From contig WPIO01000009.1 of NCBI GenBank assembly GCA_009760855.2, positions 6,170,001 to 6,234,000 on the forward strand: a DNA stretch of 64,000 nucleotides. Reading direction: 5' to 3'. A model generated the notes under the pieces. The model did no database searches and was not told where the DNA came from. It saw only the letters and a program-made list of their open reading frames with translations. Source of the stretch: Cristatella mucedo (lineage: Eukaryota > Bryozoa > Phylactolaemata > Cristatellidae). Position 1 is the stretch's first letter, and each line of letters starts with the position of its first letter. Position numbers and translations under genes: made by a program. Positions 12,018 to 23,983 of the stretch are shown here, piece after piece.

Positions 12018-14465
12018 CCTCCTGTGGGTAGCAGCACTAGACATGCAAAAAACCAAATCAGAACCCAGAAAACTGCTACCCACAAATTGCTGAGGTAAAT
12101 CATTTCAGCTTTTTTATTGGGAAGAGGGGTTCAGCAGGTTGTAGCACTGGTTTGGAAAGCAGTAATCATCTGCCGACTGCCTACATTTACCACCTGCTTG
12201 TGTAGGCACAGCTTGAAAACATCTCGAAGGGGAAGAACTGCTGAATGAATCTCCTGTTACAGATACCCAGGCGTGTGCAGGTGCACACTGGAGTGCTTCA
12301 ACTGGCCCCATTTTTGGCTGCAATTGTTTTGTGGATCCGCTTGTGACACTGGGTTTCTACTCCTTCCCCAGATAGAATCAACCTAAACTGCTAAGATATG
12401 GTAGATCTAGATTGAAATCTACAATATGAGGACCTTATAATGGCTTTCTGTGGAAGCTCCCTCTAGATTACCAACCAGCATCTGACGTCATGTGAAAAGC
12501 GGTCCATTAGGAAATTGCCAGGGACTTCCTCGATTGCCAAAGCGACTGACCTATCAGGTCTCACTGGAGCTCATTGCATCTAAACCAGCAAGTAATATGC
12601 CAGCTGGACCCAAGTTGGCTCGAAATGTATGCGTCTTCATCTGGCACCTGAGCATTTAGTCAGCATATGAAGTCGTAACTAGTACGCAAGCTGCATGAGA
12701 ATGAATTGCAAAACTGTGCCTTGATCCTTAATCCTGCATTGGTCATCTTCCGCAACCGCTCTTTTATTTGCAGTATGCACACATCTAAACAACGGTGCTT
12801 TCCAAGCTTCGATGACTGAAATTAAGTGTAAATTGTTTAACACTAAAAATAAATTAAGAGTTTTCTGGCAAATGGAGCACATGAATAAGTAATCAGCTTT
12901 CCAAAATGATGCAGTGCATCCTGTAATGACGACAAGGCATGGAAATCACCACACATCTGCATACAATGTTTATTCGTATGGCATGAAAACACAGCAAGTT
13001 ACGAAAAAGAAAAGGTAGGTGAGATCGGCCTAATCTGTCAGCATCGAATAGTGCTGCCCATCTGTCTGCAACTGTAAAGGTTCCATGTATGTCATGGAAG
13101 CAGCCCTTAAACGCTCAAGCTCTGAGCTGTGCTGTTGTCATGGTAACAGGCAGGACTGTTCTTCAGATGGCAAAAGTAGAGCAGCTCTGCTCAGCACACC
13201 CACCTTCCCTGGTCAGTCCTGGTGTGGTTCAAGACCTGACCAGGTCCTCCTCACAACGTCCATTTAGGGGACAATAGCATCCTGGTCGATGACAGGGTGG
13301 TGGCTAAGGAGAATCTATGGCCGACCATATTCACCACCAGCAATTAATGGCTCGATCCAAGCAGGTTCAATGCTCGGGATCTGAGGCCCACTCCATGAAC
13401 CACAAGTGGATTGTATTGCTGCTCATTGACAGAGCCAGAGTATTTCAGCGCTGCAACTCGAGAAAGCTTAAGGGGAGTGTCTAGAGCATCACTCTAAATG
13501 CAGTGCAGTATCACATGCAGTCGTTGAGGTCAATAATGCTAACTCGTTGCGGATCTCAGTGAATCGCGGTTAGTCGTGGGACCCCATCAGTCCTCTGCCT
13601 ACCAGGCACTGAGCTCAATTGCCACTGCACAGGTTGTCACAAGTCGGTAGAGAGAAGGTACACGCTTGTGCAGTATGAGAAATGTACAGCCAATGTTATG
13701 CAAATGATTTGCTGGTGGCACTGCAACAGGACCGCCATACGACGTCAACACTAAAGGTAAAAGATGTACTCCAACCATCCTCATTCCGTCACTTCCTTAA
13801 CACTAGGGAAGAGGCCAGTGTGAAAAGAGGAGCCAGTGGAACCCTGCGGACCGATCCTGAAGGGATGCATGGGGCAGCAAGTCGCCCGGGCAAGACCTTC
13901 AGCTGGCCTTGGATTGGCTGCCTTTTGCAAGTTCAAGGTCTGGCCCCCCCTCACACAGATTCAATCACATCTTCAAACACATCTTCTCCTCATCCCCTTT
14001 TCCTCCCCACCGCATTTTCTGCCTGCTCCTTCTCTACCTGCTCCTTCTCAGCCTCCTTCTCTGCCTCCTACTCTGCCTCCTCATCCTTCTCTTCAGGCGA
14101 CGTCCCTAGTGATATGCATCATTTCCTGGTTCTCGGCAGCAACAGTAGAGGATGGACACTTGGCAATCGCAGAATGGTGACGATTTGCTGTTTCACGGTG
14201 ATACTAGCCTGGCCTAGAGTTCAGCACTTGATGGTATCTACAGCCCACTGTTCAAGTATGCATCAGCTGGAACTGCTTCAGCAGCAGCACCAGCAGTAGG
14301 CATGTAACAGCACGCAGTGGCCCTAAAAACCAGCAGATTCCGAGTAGCCTGGAGAGTGGTGTGCTGGTAACTCCCCTCCCCAATCTTCCTGCAATACCGG
14401 GACAGGCAGACAGGAGGCCAACTGAGCCAGCAGATTGATGATAGGGCCATAGGTTTCACCCTGAC
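12018..14465. other. unresolved stretch
   Basis: Non-repetitive except for a CT/C-rich patch near 13,980-14,100. A 205-codon + strand frame (13,682-14,299) exists, but its second half is Ser/Phe/Ala low-complexity read from the CT-rich patch and nothing in it is recognisable. No gene called. Confidence 0.5.
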
Positions 14466-14469
14466 TTAA

Positions 14470-14535
14470 GCTGCTGCTGCTGCTGCCGCTGCTGCCGCTG
14501 CTGCCGCTGCTGCTGCTGCCGCTGCTGCTGCTGCA
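14470..14535. repeat. (CTG)/(CCG) trinucleotide run
   Basis: Imperfect CTG with interspersed CCG units, about 22 units. Confidence 0.9.
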
Positions 14536-14654
14536 CAGGGGCTGCTGCACCCTTTCATTTAGGCCCAGCAAGCAGGCAGCTAAAGCTTTTAAGCCGGCTG
14601 TGTCTGTTGTAAATCGAAGTGCTGCTGAAGACAGATCACCGAGTGACTGCTAGC

Positions 14655-14815
14655 ATGACTCCGTGTGTGCTCGCTCTTCACGACTCAGGTCATGGGTTCG
14701 AGCCCTGCAGCGGGCGATCCTTTAATGCCCACTGCAAGCAGTGATGGGAGCCGTAAAAGTTCTTCTGCCTAAATACAAATGAAGCTGTTGGATTTGCTAG
14801 CCTTTGGCTTGTTAA
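14655..14815 (+). mobile_element. SINE-alpha copy (tRNA-derived)
   Basis: Contains cttcacgactcaggtcatgggttcgagccctgc with a canonical B box, then the family body (gcgatcctttaatgcc.ctgcaagcagtg.tggg.gccgtaaa) and the end block tacaaatgaagctgttggatttgctag. The tRNA-like 5' part is diverged. Confidence 0.85.
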
Positions 14816-14819
14816 CTCC

Positions 14820-15530
14820 ACTCCAGAGTTCTGCCTTTCAAGCACTAGGCAGGGCTGCCTGCCCAGTGCACATTAAAACTCGCGAGCAGAATGATTGGGG
14901 TAGAGATGGTTCGAGAGCTCTTCTGAGGCCCCTGACGACTGGTCCACGGTCGTCTTGAAATAGCAGCTCGGCTAGATCACTTTGTCTGCTGTGACTCGGC
15001 ATTCACTGCTGCAGTGAGCGGGCCAATGCCACGCTGCTAGCGTTTGGACAGCTCTTGCAGGAAACAAGAAATAAGTGTAGTTCGAGACAGCTGAGAAGCA
15101 ACGACATTTATTTCTGCGAGGCGGGAGTGGTTCGGCAGCCACTGATTGCGAGCAGTCGACACCGTCGTACCCGCAAGGTTCGGTAGTGTGACAGCAAGTG
15201 CATTACTTCAAGCCAAGAACAAACGAACAATGCTTGCAAAAAATACTTTCACAGACGACTTCGAGATCACCAGCTAGCACAACAGAAAAATGCTGTAACC
15301 GAACACGAGATACAATCATATGCCTTCTACACACTGTATTCGAGATCCGGTTCGTGTAGATCCATTTCGAAAGAATAGGAGTCATGCTGTATCTTTCCAT
15401 TTTCCTCGGAGTATGCTTCCACATCGTCGCGAATCTGGCTGTTGAGCTCCTCTTTTTCGTATGGATCGTTTGTCTACAATCAAAGACTGGTGCCTGATTG
15501 TGCAGGTACTTTCAAAGATGCCCGTGAATA
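14820..15530. other. unresolved stretch
   Basis: No gene or element recognised between the SINE and the LINE-B tail. Confidence 0.55.
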
Positions 15531-15533
15531 CTC

Positions 15534-15820
15534 ATAATAATAATAATAATACATTTGATAAAGTGCCCCCTTTGAAATCAATCTCTTTCTAGGTGCTTTA
15601 CAATTGCAGCAAAGGAATAATGATCGAATGGTTGGATGCAGCATGCTCAATAAACAACAAGAATAACATGGTTAGGGGTGACGTGCACATGGTCAGCATG
15701 CACGTATGGTTAGTGGCAGCACGCAACAGTGTCAGCACTCATAAGCACATAAAGGACGAATCACGGGGACCCTCTAAATGCTGTCATAAATAAATGCATT
15801 TTTAGTTTCTTAAGCAAGGG
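15534..15820 (-). mobile_element. LINE-B 3' end, truncated
   Basis: Reverse-strand copy. It begins (3' end) with an AAT-repeat tail, then the tail signature (aaagtgccccctttgaaatcaatctctttctaggtgctttaca on +) and about 200 bp of 3'UTR shared with 16.5 kb and 61.0 kb (cagcatgcacgtatggttagtggcagcacgcaacagtgtcagcac). It stops at the end of the ORF (aaatgcatttttagtttctt). Confidence 0.9.
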
Positions 15821-15829
15821 TACTTGCTA

Positions 15830-16455
15830 ATGTGGACCGTTGAATACATATAGCTGACTTAAATAGGAGGAGGACGAGGCCTGGAAGAGAAGGATGAGGA
15901 GACAGAGGAGGAGGCAGGCTGAGGAGGAGGATTAGGCAGAGGAGGTGGCAGGGGGAGGCAGGGGATGAGGAGGAGGCAGGGGATGAGGAGGAGGATTAGG
16001 CAGAGGAGGTGGGGAGGAAAAGGGGATGAGGAGGAGGATGACAATCTCATTCGGCATGACAATCTCATTCGGCAAAAGCTCAGTATTCCGATGAACTTTT
16101 TTCTCATGTGACTAGCCGACTTGCTGATCAGTTGAAAGTTCTATCGGTAGCTCCACTAACTCCTAGCTTCTTCTAGACAACTAAACTGATTCAGCCCTGC
16201 CAAATCAAAATCTACCTAGATTGATAAAATCAGAAGATTGACTTGTTGTAAGAGATTAATCGACCACTGTCAACAAAACTACAGGTCCTGATCCTTCCGG
16301 CTTAACCCAGCACAATCGACCGTCTGCTGTTTATTTTCAGTGTTTATTGGTTCTATCCACGGTCAGGGGCCGCATTCACCTTGTCTAGTCTACAGCAGAT
16401 TCGCCTCTTCGATTCATACACCCTTGACTCTAGCATGGCCTTGATAGAGACTTTG
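15830..16455. other. unresolved stretch with a purine-rich patch
   Basis: A GGA/GGC-rich purine tract lies at 15,865-16,040 (diverged GAGGAGG units). The rest is unremarkable. No gene recognised. Confidence 0.55.
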
Positions 16456-16458
16456 GAT

Positions 16459-17095
16459 AATAATAATAATAATAATAATAATGCACTTGATAAAGCACCC
16501 TCAGAGAACTCAATCTCTTTCTAGGCGCTTTACACTTGCTGCAAATGGAAATGCGATTGAATGGTGAGTAATATCATGCTTGATAAACAAACAGCATGAA
16601 TAACATGGTTAGAGGTGACATGCACAGGGTCAGCAAGCAAATGTGATTAGTGGCAGCATGCACAGTGTCAGCACGCATAAGCACATGAAGGACGAATCAC
16701 ATGGACCCACTAAATGCTGTCCTAAATAGGTGTGTTTTTAGTTCTTTTTAAATGTGGTCAAGTCAGGGGATGTTCTGACGCAAGTCGGGAGCCAGTTCCA
16801 GGCTTTGGGAGCATACGAACTAAATGCTGGGTCTTCAAACGATTTGAGGTTCGTACGAATAGTGGTAAACTGTTGGATTCCGAAAAGCGGGTGATATGAT
16901 GCTTGGCATGGTGGGCGAGTAGATCTGAGAGATAGGCTGAAGCCAAAGAATGGCGATGGATCGATCTGGTATAGCATGCTCGTATAGCTCTATGTCTAGC
17001 TCTGAGGTCAGCTCGACAGCAGAGCTGACAGGGTATGCTGACACGTTGACAGCCACCTGCTGTGACTCCACGTTTGATTCTTGATTTGCTTCTTG
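16459..17095 (-). mobile_element. LINE-B, 5'-truncated, RT C-terminal coding plus 3'UTR
   Basis: Reverse strand. From 17,095 down to about 16,738 two frames carry the C-terminal end of an L2/CR1-type ORF2: HSLASAYLSDLLAHHAKHH, then after a frameshift NLKSFEDPAFSSYAPKAWN and SPDLTTFKKN. This matches the layout in the 61 kb copy (YLSELLPHQAKHH, NLKSFGDRAFSLHAPKAWN). The 3'UTR, the agagatt/aattctct tail signature and an AAT-repeat tail (16,459-16,482) follow. Frameshifts and stops show it is dead. The truncation at 17.1 kb is the usual result of incomplete reverse transcription. Confidence 0.9.
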
Positions 17096-17099
17096 CTAG

Positions 17100-18480
17100 A
17101 GTGCTCAATGCAAGGGGCTGTTTTTGGTAGTGGCTGGCACCTGTGAGGAACAGCAGCTGAATGCCGAGAGCTGCTGCAGCTGAGCTCGAGACAAACCTCG
17201 GGGGGGGGGGTAGTCCGGGCTGCTGAGAGGATGCAGTCGACTACGAAAGAATGCTATGCAAGAAGAAAGCCGGCACGTGTGGGGGCACCGCTCACTGACA
17301 CTCGAAGCACGGCCGCAAGCTGCTCTGTCACTCGCTGGGTAGCCGATGCCACCACCCCACCCAGCAGCTCATGTCCAAACAGCAGGCTGCGAACAATGTC
17401 TCGGCTTCTGCGCAGCGCCACCGCACGGCACGCCCGGTAATACGTGGAGCTGCTGTTCAGCTGCTGACCGAGGGCACTGCCCACCGACCGACCGGTCGGC
17501 TGGCACCGGTACTAGCTCTGGCCAGTCTTGTCTGTGCTCACAAAATTCGCAAGATCCTTTCTCACACACTGGGGGAAGGAGAGTGCAGCTGGCAGTGAGT
17601 TACTTTTCTCGGATTCGTCCTAGGATTTCCGAATGAGGGAATATCCTGTGTCGAAAATATTAGATTGGCTGCTGCTGCTGCTGCTGCTGCAGCACCTGCT
17701 GCACTTTAAGCAGAGCTTTTACGAACGTGGGGCTCGGCTTTGTCGGCTCCACCGAGTCTCGTAGTCTTCTCGTCTAGTCTTCCATTCTTAGTCTTTATTT
17801 TATTATTTTATCCTATATTTTATTTTTCTATTCTATAGTCTTCTATTCTTTGTCTATTCTTCTAGTCACCGAGGCCCCTTCCCACCTGCCGAGGGCAGCA
17901 TCAGCCTACAACAGGTCGAGAAACGCTCTGCATCTCCATTGGAGCCGCCAGAGGGTGCAGGTACTCTGGGCTCTCCCCCCCCCCCCCAGTGACCCAGGGA
18001 TGGAGAGGGCTTGCTCAGTGGTGGTCAGGTGATGGCTTGCTCCCTTCAGCCTTCCTGCGATTGATACCTCTGACAGGTCGAGGTCAGGGCCTCTATGTTG
18101 CCTAATGTGGCTACAGCTCGGCCGGCATTGGAGTGGACATTACTTCCTCTGTCTATAGACCTTGTCCCAAAGCAAAAAATAACCGAAGCAGCACCGAATG
18201 GCGGCAGGCAGCAGGGGTGGAAGCAATGCCCTACAGCCCTCGGTGACCAGTCATCAAGACAGAGAGCGCATGCATGATCTTTTAAAGCATGCTCTGCTTA
18301 GTGAACTCTTTGGCAGAGGTTGCCTGCATGTGCTTCGCCTCAAGAGCTGCCAGCCAGCAACTTCCGGCTCCGGCCTGGCCTCTTGCTGTCTGCTTTAGGG
18401 ACCCGCTCTAACTACTACTCTGCTGCAGCTCTCGAAGACATTGTGAGCCCGAGGGGAGCAGGGAGGGAGTGAGGAGTGAA
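17100..18480. other. unresolved stretch
   Basis: Contains a G10 run (17,202-17,211), a short (CTG)7 (17,670-17,692), a TTTTATT-rich patch (17,790-17,850) and a C10 run near 17,980. Frames of 60-96 codons at 17.2-17.6 kb overlap on both strands. No gene called. Confidence 0.5.
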
Positions 18481-18499
18481 GGGTATACTGCCACAACCC

Positions 18500-18622
18500 A
18501 CTCAGCGATTACCGAAAGCAGCTCAGGCCTTAAAAGGGCTAGCAAAAACTCACCTTTTTAGCGCCCACTCGGTCTTTGTGGCTTTGTTGAGTTACAGATA
18601 GGGATTCACTACATTGCATTAC
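18500..18622 (+). mobile_element. LINE-A 3' end fragment
   Basis: Carries taccgaaagcagctcaggcc, gcgcccactcggtctttgtggctttg..gagttacaga and a decayed attcactacattgcattac tail, matching the LINE-A 3' end at 24.7 kb. Confidence 0.8.
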
Positions 18623-18624
18623 GA

Positions 18625-19080
18625 TTCTCGATAGTCCTGGCCTCCAATTCTGTGCGGCCGAGTGTTACGATGTTCTCGCTTCCCCCTCCCTCCCCGACCG
18701 GAATTTGTTGTCATCACCGTGTAGGTTTGTCACGTGAGACAGCATCGAGCAGAAGTAATGGCCGCTCCCATTGCTGTCAATCAAGCCATCGACTTGCAAG
18801 TGGAAGACAAAAAGAGGTTCTCGACTCTCGCAGGCCTCAACTCATGGAGTGCGAGTCGGTGGGGCAGGATGCGCTTCGAGTGACACCGTGGTCGCACAGG
18901 GGATGGAGTGGGGGTGGGTGGCAAGAGTCCACGCACGCAGCTGCTGGTCTACAGCAGCCGGCAGACCGACGACGCCCAACCCAAGCCACCAACGCCCAAC
19001 CCAAGCCGCCGACGACGACAGAGAGGTAGGCTAAATACATTGGCCACCTTGCCAGCAAGTCAACCACTAGCACAGCCCGG
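18625..19080. other. unresolved stretch
   Basis: Has overlapping frames of 87-125 codons on both strands, with no recognised family. No gene called. Confidence 0.5.
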
Positions 19081-19084
19081 CATG

Positions 19085-19275
19085 CTGTCACCCAGGGGCA
19101 GAGCCGTGATGGCACACTAGGTAAGGTGGTTGTCTTCACGACCTCGGTCCCGAGGTCGTGGGTTCGATTCCTGCGGTTGGCGATCTATTATCGCCACAGC
19201 AAGCGGTGGTGATAGCCGTAAAGGCTCTTCTGTCGCTGTACAAAAGGAGGCTGTTAAATCAGCTAGGATATATAT
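19085..19275 (+). mobile_element. SINE-alpha copy, best preserved
   Basis: tRNA-like head with A box (tggcacactaggtaagg, about 19,109) and a perfect B box (gggttcgattcc, 19,159-19,170). The body follows: gcgatctattatcgcc..agcaagcggtggtgatagccgtaaaggctcttctgtcgctgtac, then the end block aaaaggaggctgttaaatcagctagga and a TA-rich tail. Transcription would be by RNA polymerase III from the internal promoter. No LINE in the window shares this 3' end, so its mobilising partner is not visible here. Confidence 0.93.
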
Positions 19276-19279
19276 ATTT

Positions 19280-20470
19280 GTAAGGGAAAGGAAGAGAGAG
19301 GTCGAGGGAGACACGGAGTCATTTGAGGCTCGCTGCGTGAGTCTGCGTACTTTGGTTTTTCAGTCTAAGCTGCTGATTGCAGATTTTGTCGTAGGAAACT
19401 AGTGAAGATGTCCAGTTAGGGAAAGAAATCTGTCGCGGCCCATCGGGATCGATCGGGGCCCATTGAGGCCTGCGTTCACCCCAGCTCGTGAAGCGCAGCT
19501 TTCGGTCGGATAAGAGAATGAGCAGAGGTTCTGTCTTCCCCATCCCACCCCCTCCACTCGGCAGGGGACCACCTGCCCTGGCAGCAGCAATTGAGCATCA
19601 CGGCCTCCAGCAGCTGACGGCGGAGGAGGAGGAGGGCAGCAAACGAGACCAGGCGGCAGCCGCATCGTTGCCTGCCGATCGCCTGCCTGCAGAGCACTCA
19701 GAAACAGCTGCAGCTAGCAGCAGTCTTTCGGAGACGCTGGTCTGCCTCAATAAAAAGCAGTATCGACCCCTGAGACGATGTCTATATCGATCTCGGGGCA
19801 AGTCTGCTTGCTAAGAGCCGCTGCTGCTGCTGCTGCTGCCATCGCTTGAGCTGCTACAGTGCAGCAACGAGAGTATATAGGACAACAGCCAAAGGAGTAC
19901 GCTCTGCAGGAGCAAGCCCTAGGAGAAAGCGCTGAAATCAAGAGCTAGAAGCAAGCAAAGTGGGAGCAAGCACTGGGAGCAATCACTGGGTCAGGCGCTC
20001 GGCAGAGCAGCACCCCTTCACCTGACCACTTACCAGCCGCTCTTCCCAAGAGCCCGACAGCAGCCGCAGCAGCAGGGCAGCGTTGCCCTGCTGCTGCAGC
20101 TGCGGCCACGGCAAGGCAGTGTCGTGAGGAAGCCTTCCTGCAGCAGCAGCAGCCGCTGCCTCCTCCTCCTCCTCACTGATCCCTGCGTTGTAGAAAAAGA
20201 GTCATTACTGTGGGCTGCCAAGCTCATTGACCCACCTCTAGCTCCTAGAAATTGTCCGTCAGAGTACACCCTGCCGTCGTGTACATCGCCTGACCCTCCA
20301 GGCTAGTATCAAATGCAACCCTGTGGGCCTAGCCGGCATAGCCTCCTCCTCTTTACTGCATGTTTTTGCCATCTTACTTAACTACTCACGAAGCATATGC
20401 AAGACAGCCAGGCTTTCAGCCTTGAGCTACTATGCCAAGCTGGTATCCTCTTTTCTTTGATGCTCTGTAT
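19280..20470. other. unresolved stretch with CTG patches
   Basis: CTG/CAG-rich patches lie at 19,820-19,840 and 20,050-20,170. Several overlapping 65-108 codon frames have no recognisable domain. No gene called. Confidence 0.5.
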
Positions 20471-20473
20471 AAA

Positions 20474-20503
20474 TATGGAAGGATGGAGTTTCTTGCTTTA
20501 AGG

Positions 20504-20569
<66 letters not shown>

Positions 20570-20603
20570 CACTAATTAAAGCAAGAAAGTCCATCCTTCC
20601 ATA
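20474..20603. repeat. 27-bp inverted repeat enclosing TA/TG/TA microsatellite
   Basis: The left arm 20,474-20,500 and right arm 20,577-20,603 are reverse complements with one mismatch (26 of 27). Between them lie (TA)n, about 18 TG units and (TA)n again, so the whole 130 bp can fold as one long hairpin. It could be a small foldback element or an inverted duplication; I see no target-site duplication beyond the arms. Confidence 0.9.
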
Positions 20604-20697
20604 ACGAGGAGGATGGCATCCTACTGCCAAGCAGCAAGATGGTGCAGCGGGTGTCGACTCCACATGCAGTGAGCTCTCTCAATTTCCTGTATTCCCT

Positions 20698-20847
<150 letters not shown>

Positions 20848-20849
20848 TT

Positions 20850-21210
20850 GTGTGTGCATGCACGCACAAGGGTGTGTTTGATGTATATGTGTATGTGCAC
20901 GTCTGTGTGTGTGTGTGTGTGTAAACACATTTATTAACCTCATATATCTCAATACAATCTCAAATTCTCAAATGTACAGATACGTTTAAACATTTCAGAC
21001 CATATGTCCACACATATGCTAATAATGATAAGGCATTTGCATAGCATAAAAAAGAGATCCAAAGAGATCCCACTCTCATTCTAGGCTCCATTCATATCCT
21101 AGTCGAGCATGTGCTTATGTCCGTTCACACCCTGGCTCATACTCTTACTAACACTGGTGGGTATGCGAGTGTCTACACGAGTGCGCTCGTGTTTGAGTGT
21201 GTCTGTATGT

Positions 21211-21253
<43 letters not shown>

Positions 21254-22365
21254 TATGGGCCTGTGTGAGAGTGCAAGAGTGCACACACCCATGGTGCCTG
21301 GCCATCTGTCTGTTCTTCTCTCTCCTCTTTCTTTCTCATTGAAGCATGCCTACTGGCTGCCTGCTCTTCTACAATGAGAGGACACCTACAAAAAGGAGAG
21401 CCTCCCACTTACCTCCTTTCCTCTTTCCGTAGTATAGGTATGCCTGACTTACAGAAGCCACTGTCAGCAGCACAGCAAACATTCTGCTTGTCTGCATCTT
21501 GTCCTAGCAGCTGCTGTGGCTGGCCTCAAGGCAACCTCGAGTGGCTTCGGAGCTCAGCACAGCTATCGCTAGCATGCAGACTGGCAGACTTCGTTATATA
21601 TGTACATATGCTGCCTCCAACACCGGTCTCTCTGACGACGCATAGACTGCATTAGCTATTCATTATGTACAAAGCCCACTTGGCTTCTATTGTAAAAAAA
21701 TCACTGCCTCGGTTCAGTCCACCGACTCACATAAGACAGCATCTGACGTACTGTGCAGCACCAGCAGCACAGTTGCTAATTGATTCCCGAGTTCAGAGGT
21801 AACGTGGACAGTTTCTAATACAACTGGGGCTTGCACAGAGCAAATCCAAGAAAATCGACTCCTTGCAGCTCGTGGGAGAATGACAACAAGCTAGATAAAG
21901 CAAGCAATCAGGCCATCCGGTCACTGGCACTAGATCACTAGGTGCAGGTGGTTAGTCAGAATTGAAGGAGCAGTGGTGGCCAGACAAATGCAGCACAGAG
22001 TGTGAAAGCAAAAACGGCCTGATCGCTAAGGTTCTTTTGCAGCCAGCTGCTGCTTATTGGCTGACCAACCGTCCACGGGAGGCAGCAGCAGATTGCAAAG
22101 CCATTACCAGCTTCATCTGAGCCCCAGGATTCAGCCTCATTCACCCAGAGGTGCACCATCGCTGGAATAGGGCCAGATGCAACCGCAAAGCACCATCGTT
22201 GGTCGGCAAAATCATCGTAATCAGCTTGTACTCTCAAGAGGCCTCTTCAACGTCTGCAAGGTCAAGCTGAATACAGTGAATAGGTGCTCCGGAAATTTGT
22301 GGTGAAGAGACTGAGCATTGATGAAGAGCTGAGGGAGTAGGTGGGCACTTCCGGGAGCTCCAGGA
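20850..22365. other. unresolved stretch with (GT)n
   Basis: Holds a short (TG)n at 20,903-20,922 and (GT)20 at about 21,211-21,250. No coding region or mobile element recognised in the remainder. Confidence 0.5.
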
Positions 22366-22369
22366 CCGC

Positions 22370-22380
22370 TCCTCCTCCTC

Positions 22381-22413
<33 letters not shown>

Positions 22414-22537
22414 TCCTCCTCCTCCTCCTCCTCCTCCTCCCCCTCCTCCCCCTCCCCCCTCCCCCCCCTTCCTCCCCCTCCTTCTCCTCCCCCTCCCCCT
22501 CCTCCTCCTCCTCCTCCTCCTCCTCCTCCTCCTCCTG
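22370..22537. repeat. (CTC)n polypyrimidine tract
   Basis: CTC units interspersed with CCCC runs; almost all pyrimidine on +. The Pro/Leu/Ser and Glu/Gly/Arg frames across it are artefacts. A (ctagccgt)3 tandem lies just downstream at 22,598-22,621. Confidence 0.96.
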
Positions 22538-22737
22538 GCAATCTCCTAAAGTCAGCCAGCACAGGCCTGGGGAGGGCCTGTGGCTGTTAGTCATCTGTCT
22601 AGCCGTCTAGCCGTCTAGCCGCCACATTTCCTTACCAAATACCTGTGCAGCTTAGTGTACTCTCAAAGATACAGACGTCAGGCTGCAAGGTCTGGCTGGC
22701 ACAGGCAATTTTAACCATAACATCGGCTGTATGGTGG

Positions 22738-22908
22738 CTAAGCCGTGATGGCACACACCAGGTAAGGCAGTTGTTTTCACGACCTCGGTCCCGAGGTCGT
22801 GGGTTCGATTCCTGAGGTGGGCGATTCTTTATCACCACTGCAAGCAGCGTAAAGGCTCTTCTGTCGCTATACAAAAAGAGGCTGTTTAATCAGCTAGGAT
22901 TTTTTTAT
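22738..22908 (+). mobile_element. SINE-alpha copy
   Basis: Nearly the same head as the 19 kb copy (gccgtgatggcacac, aggtaaggcagttgt, cacgacctcggtcccgaggtcgtgggttcgattcctg), with a shortened body (about 15 bp missing around ctgcaagcag-cgtaaagg), then tatacaaaaagaggctgtttaatcagctagga and a T7 tail. Confidence 0.93.
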
Positions 22909-22909
22909 G

Positions 22910-23600
22910 ACCCCAAGTAATAAAAGTTACTTTATAGTTATCCAGAGTGCTGACATAAAGGCTGACACTTAGTGGCTCCGGGGTCTCTTCCACTAAAGCC
23001 ACCACTTGAAGTTGAAGATGCATTGTGTCGATCCTGCGGTTAGTTGGCAGCATTGCTGGAGCAAGGTTGGCTGCCTTGCCCTAAGCCAACAGCAGGCTGT
23101 CCCGTCAGGTTGTCTGCATTACTTGTCCAGTGGAAATTCTAGCTCAGGCGGCAGATTTGAGACCTCGGCAGCAGGAGTCAGTGACAGCTAGCCTTTAGGC
23201 CAGCGGGATAGTCGGGGAGCTTAAATAACCGTACGTATCGTGGCATCAGCAGGCAGCGTGCACGTGAAAGCAGATCAGTGGAGTGACAAGCACTTTGGTC
23301 AGCTCTAGTCCTAGCTGGCCCACTGTCAAACGTCACTGTCAAACTCAGTGCCACGTTTTTGGATGCATCCCCACAATAGCAGCAACAATAATATGCCCCG
23401 TGTTAAATCCAGGTCAGCACCATCTTCCTTGTAGAAACAGGGAGGGAGAGAGGGGGCATGCTAAACGGCACTGGCGTCTGTGGATTGCTGGCTGCCAAAA
23501 ATGTGCCAATTCTGCCAGCTTGCGGACACGTGGCTCAAGTCAGAGCATACAGCAAACCCTGCTTCGCATGCATCTAAAGTGCCTCACAAGAGACTTCTGA
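22910..23600. other. unresolved stretch
   Basis: A 105-codon + frame (23,283-23,600) has no recognised similarity. No gene or repeat called. Confidence 0.5.
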
Positions 23601-23604
23601 GAGT

Positions 23605-23892
23605 CATCTGAGTGTACCATAAAAAAATCTTCTTATGACGAATATTATAGTCCTAGGCCTGTACCCACCGGCTGTCGTCATACCAAATGCTGTGAGGAAC
23701 AGGTGCGTTTTTAGTTTCTTTTTAAATGTCGTCAAGTCAGAGGATGTCGGGACATCAGTCACGAGTGGGTTCCAGGCTTTATGAGCATACAAACTACAGG
23801 TACGATTTCCAAAAGAATTGATGTTCCGTCGAGGTATAGTTAAGTTATATGTAGCGCCCTCAGAGAACCTAATCTCTTCGTTTTCAAAGTGT

Positions 23893-23895
<3 letters not shown>
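23605..23895 (-). mobile_element. LINE-B fragments, two 3' pieces
   Basis: On the reverse strand 23,792-23,690 reads AHKAWNPL and SSDLTTFKKKLKTHLFLTAFG, the last codons of the LINE-B ORF. Independently, + 23,850-23,877 (gcgccctcagagaacctaatctctt) is the reverse-strand LINE-B tail signature of another piece, directly followed by a CT microsatellite. Confidence 0.75.

Positions 23896-23979
<84 letters not shown>
23895..23979. repeat. (CT)42 microsatellite
   Basis: A perfect CT run directly adjoining a LINE-B tail fragment. Confidence 0.97.

Positions 23980-23983
<4 letters not shown>

Noticed and set aside
13682-14299. A 205-codon + strand frame
   Set aside because: The second half is Ser/Phe/Ala repeat from a CT-rich patch; no domain seen.
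19159-19170. tRNA gene at a perfect B box (also 14.69, 22.80 and 50.01 kb)
   Set aside because: The B box lies in a multi-copy SINE with a shared 3' body; no closed acceptor stem or anticodon stem with consistent pairing.
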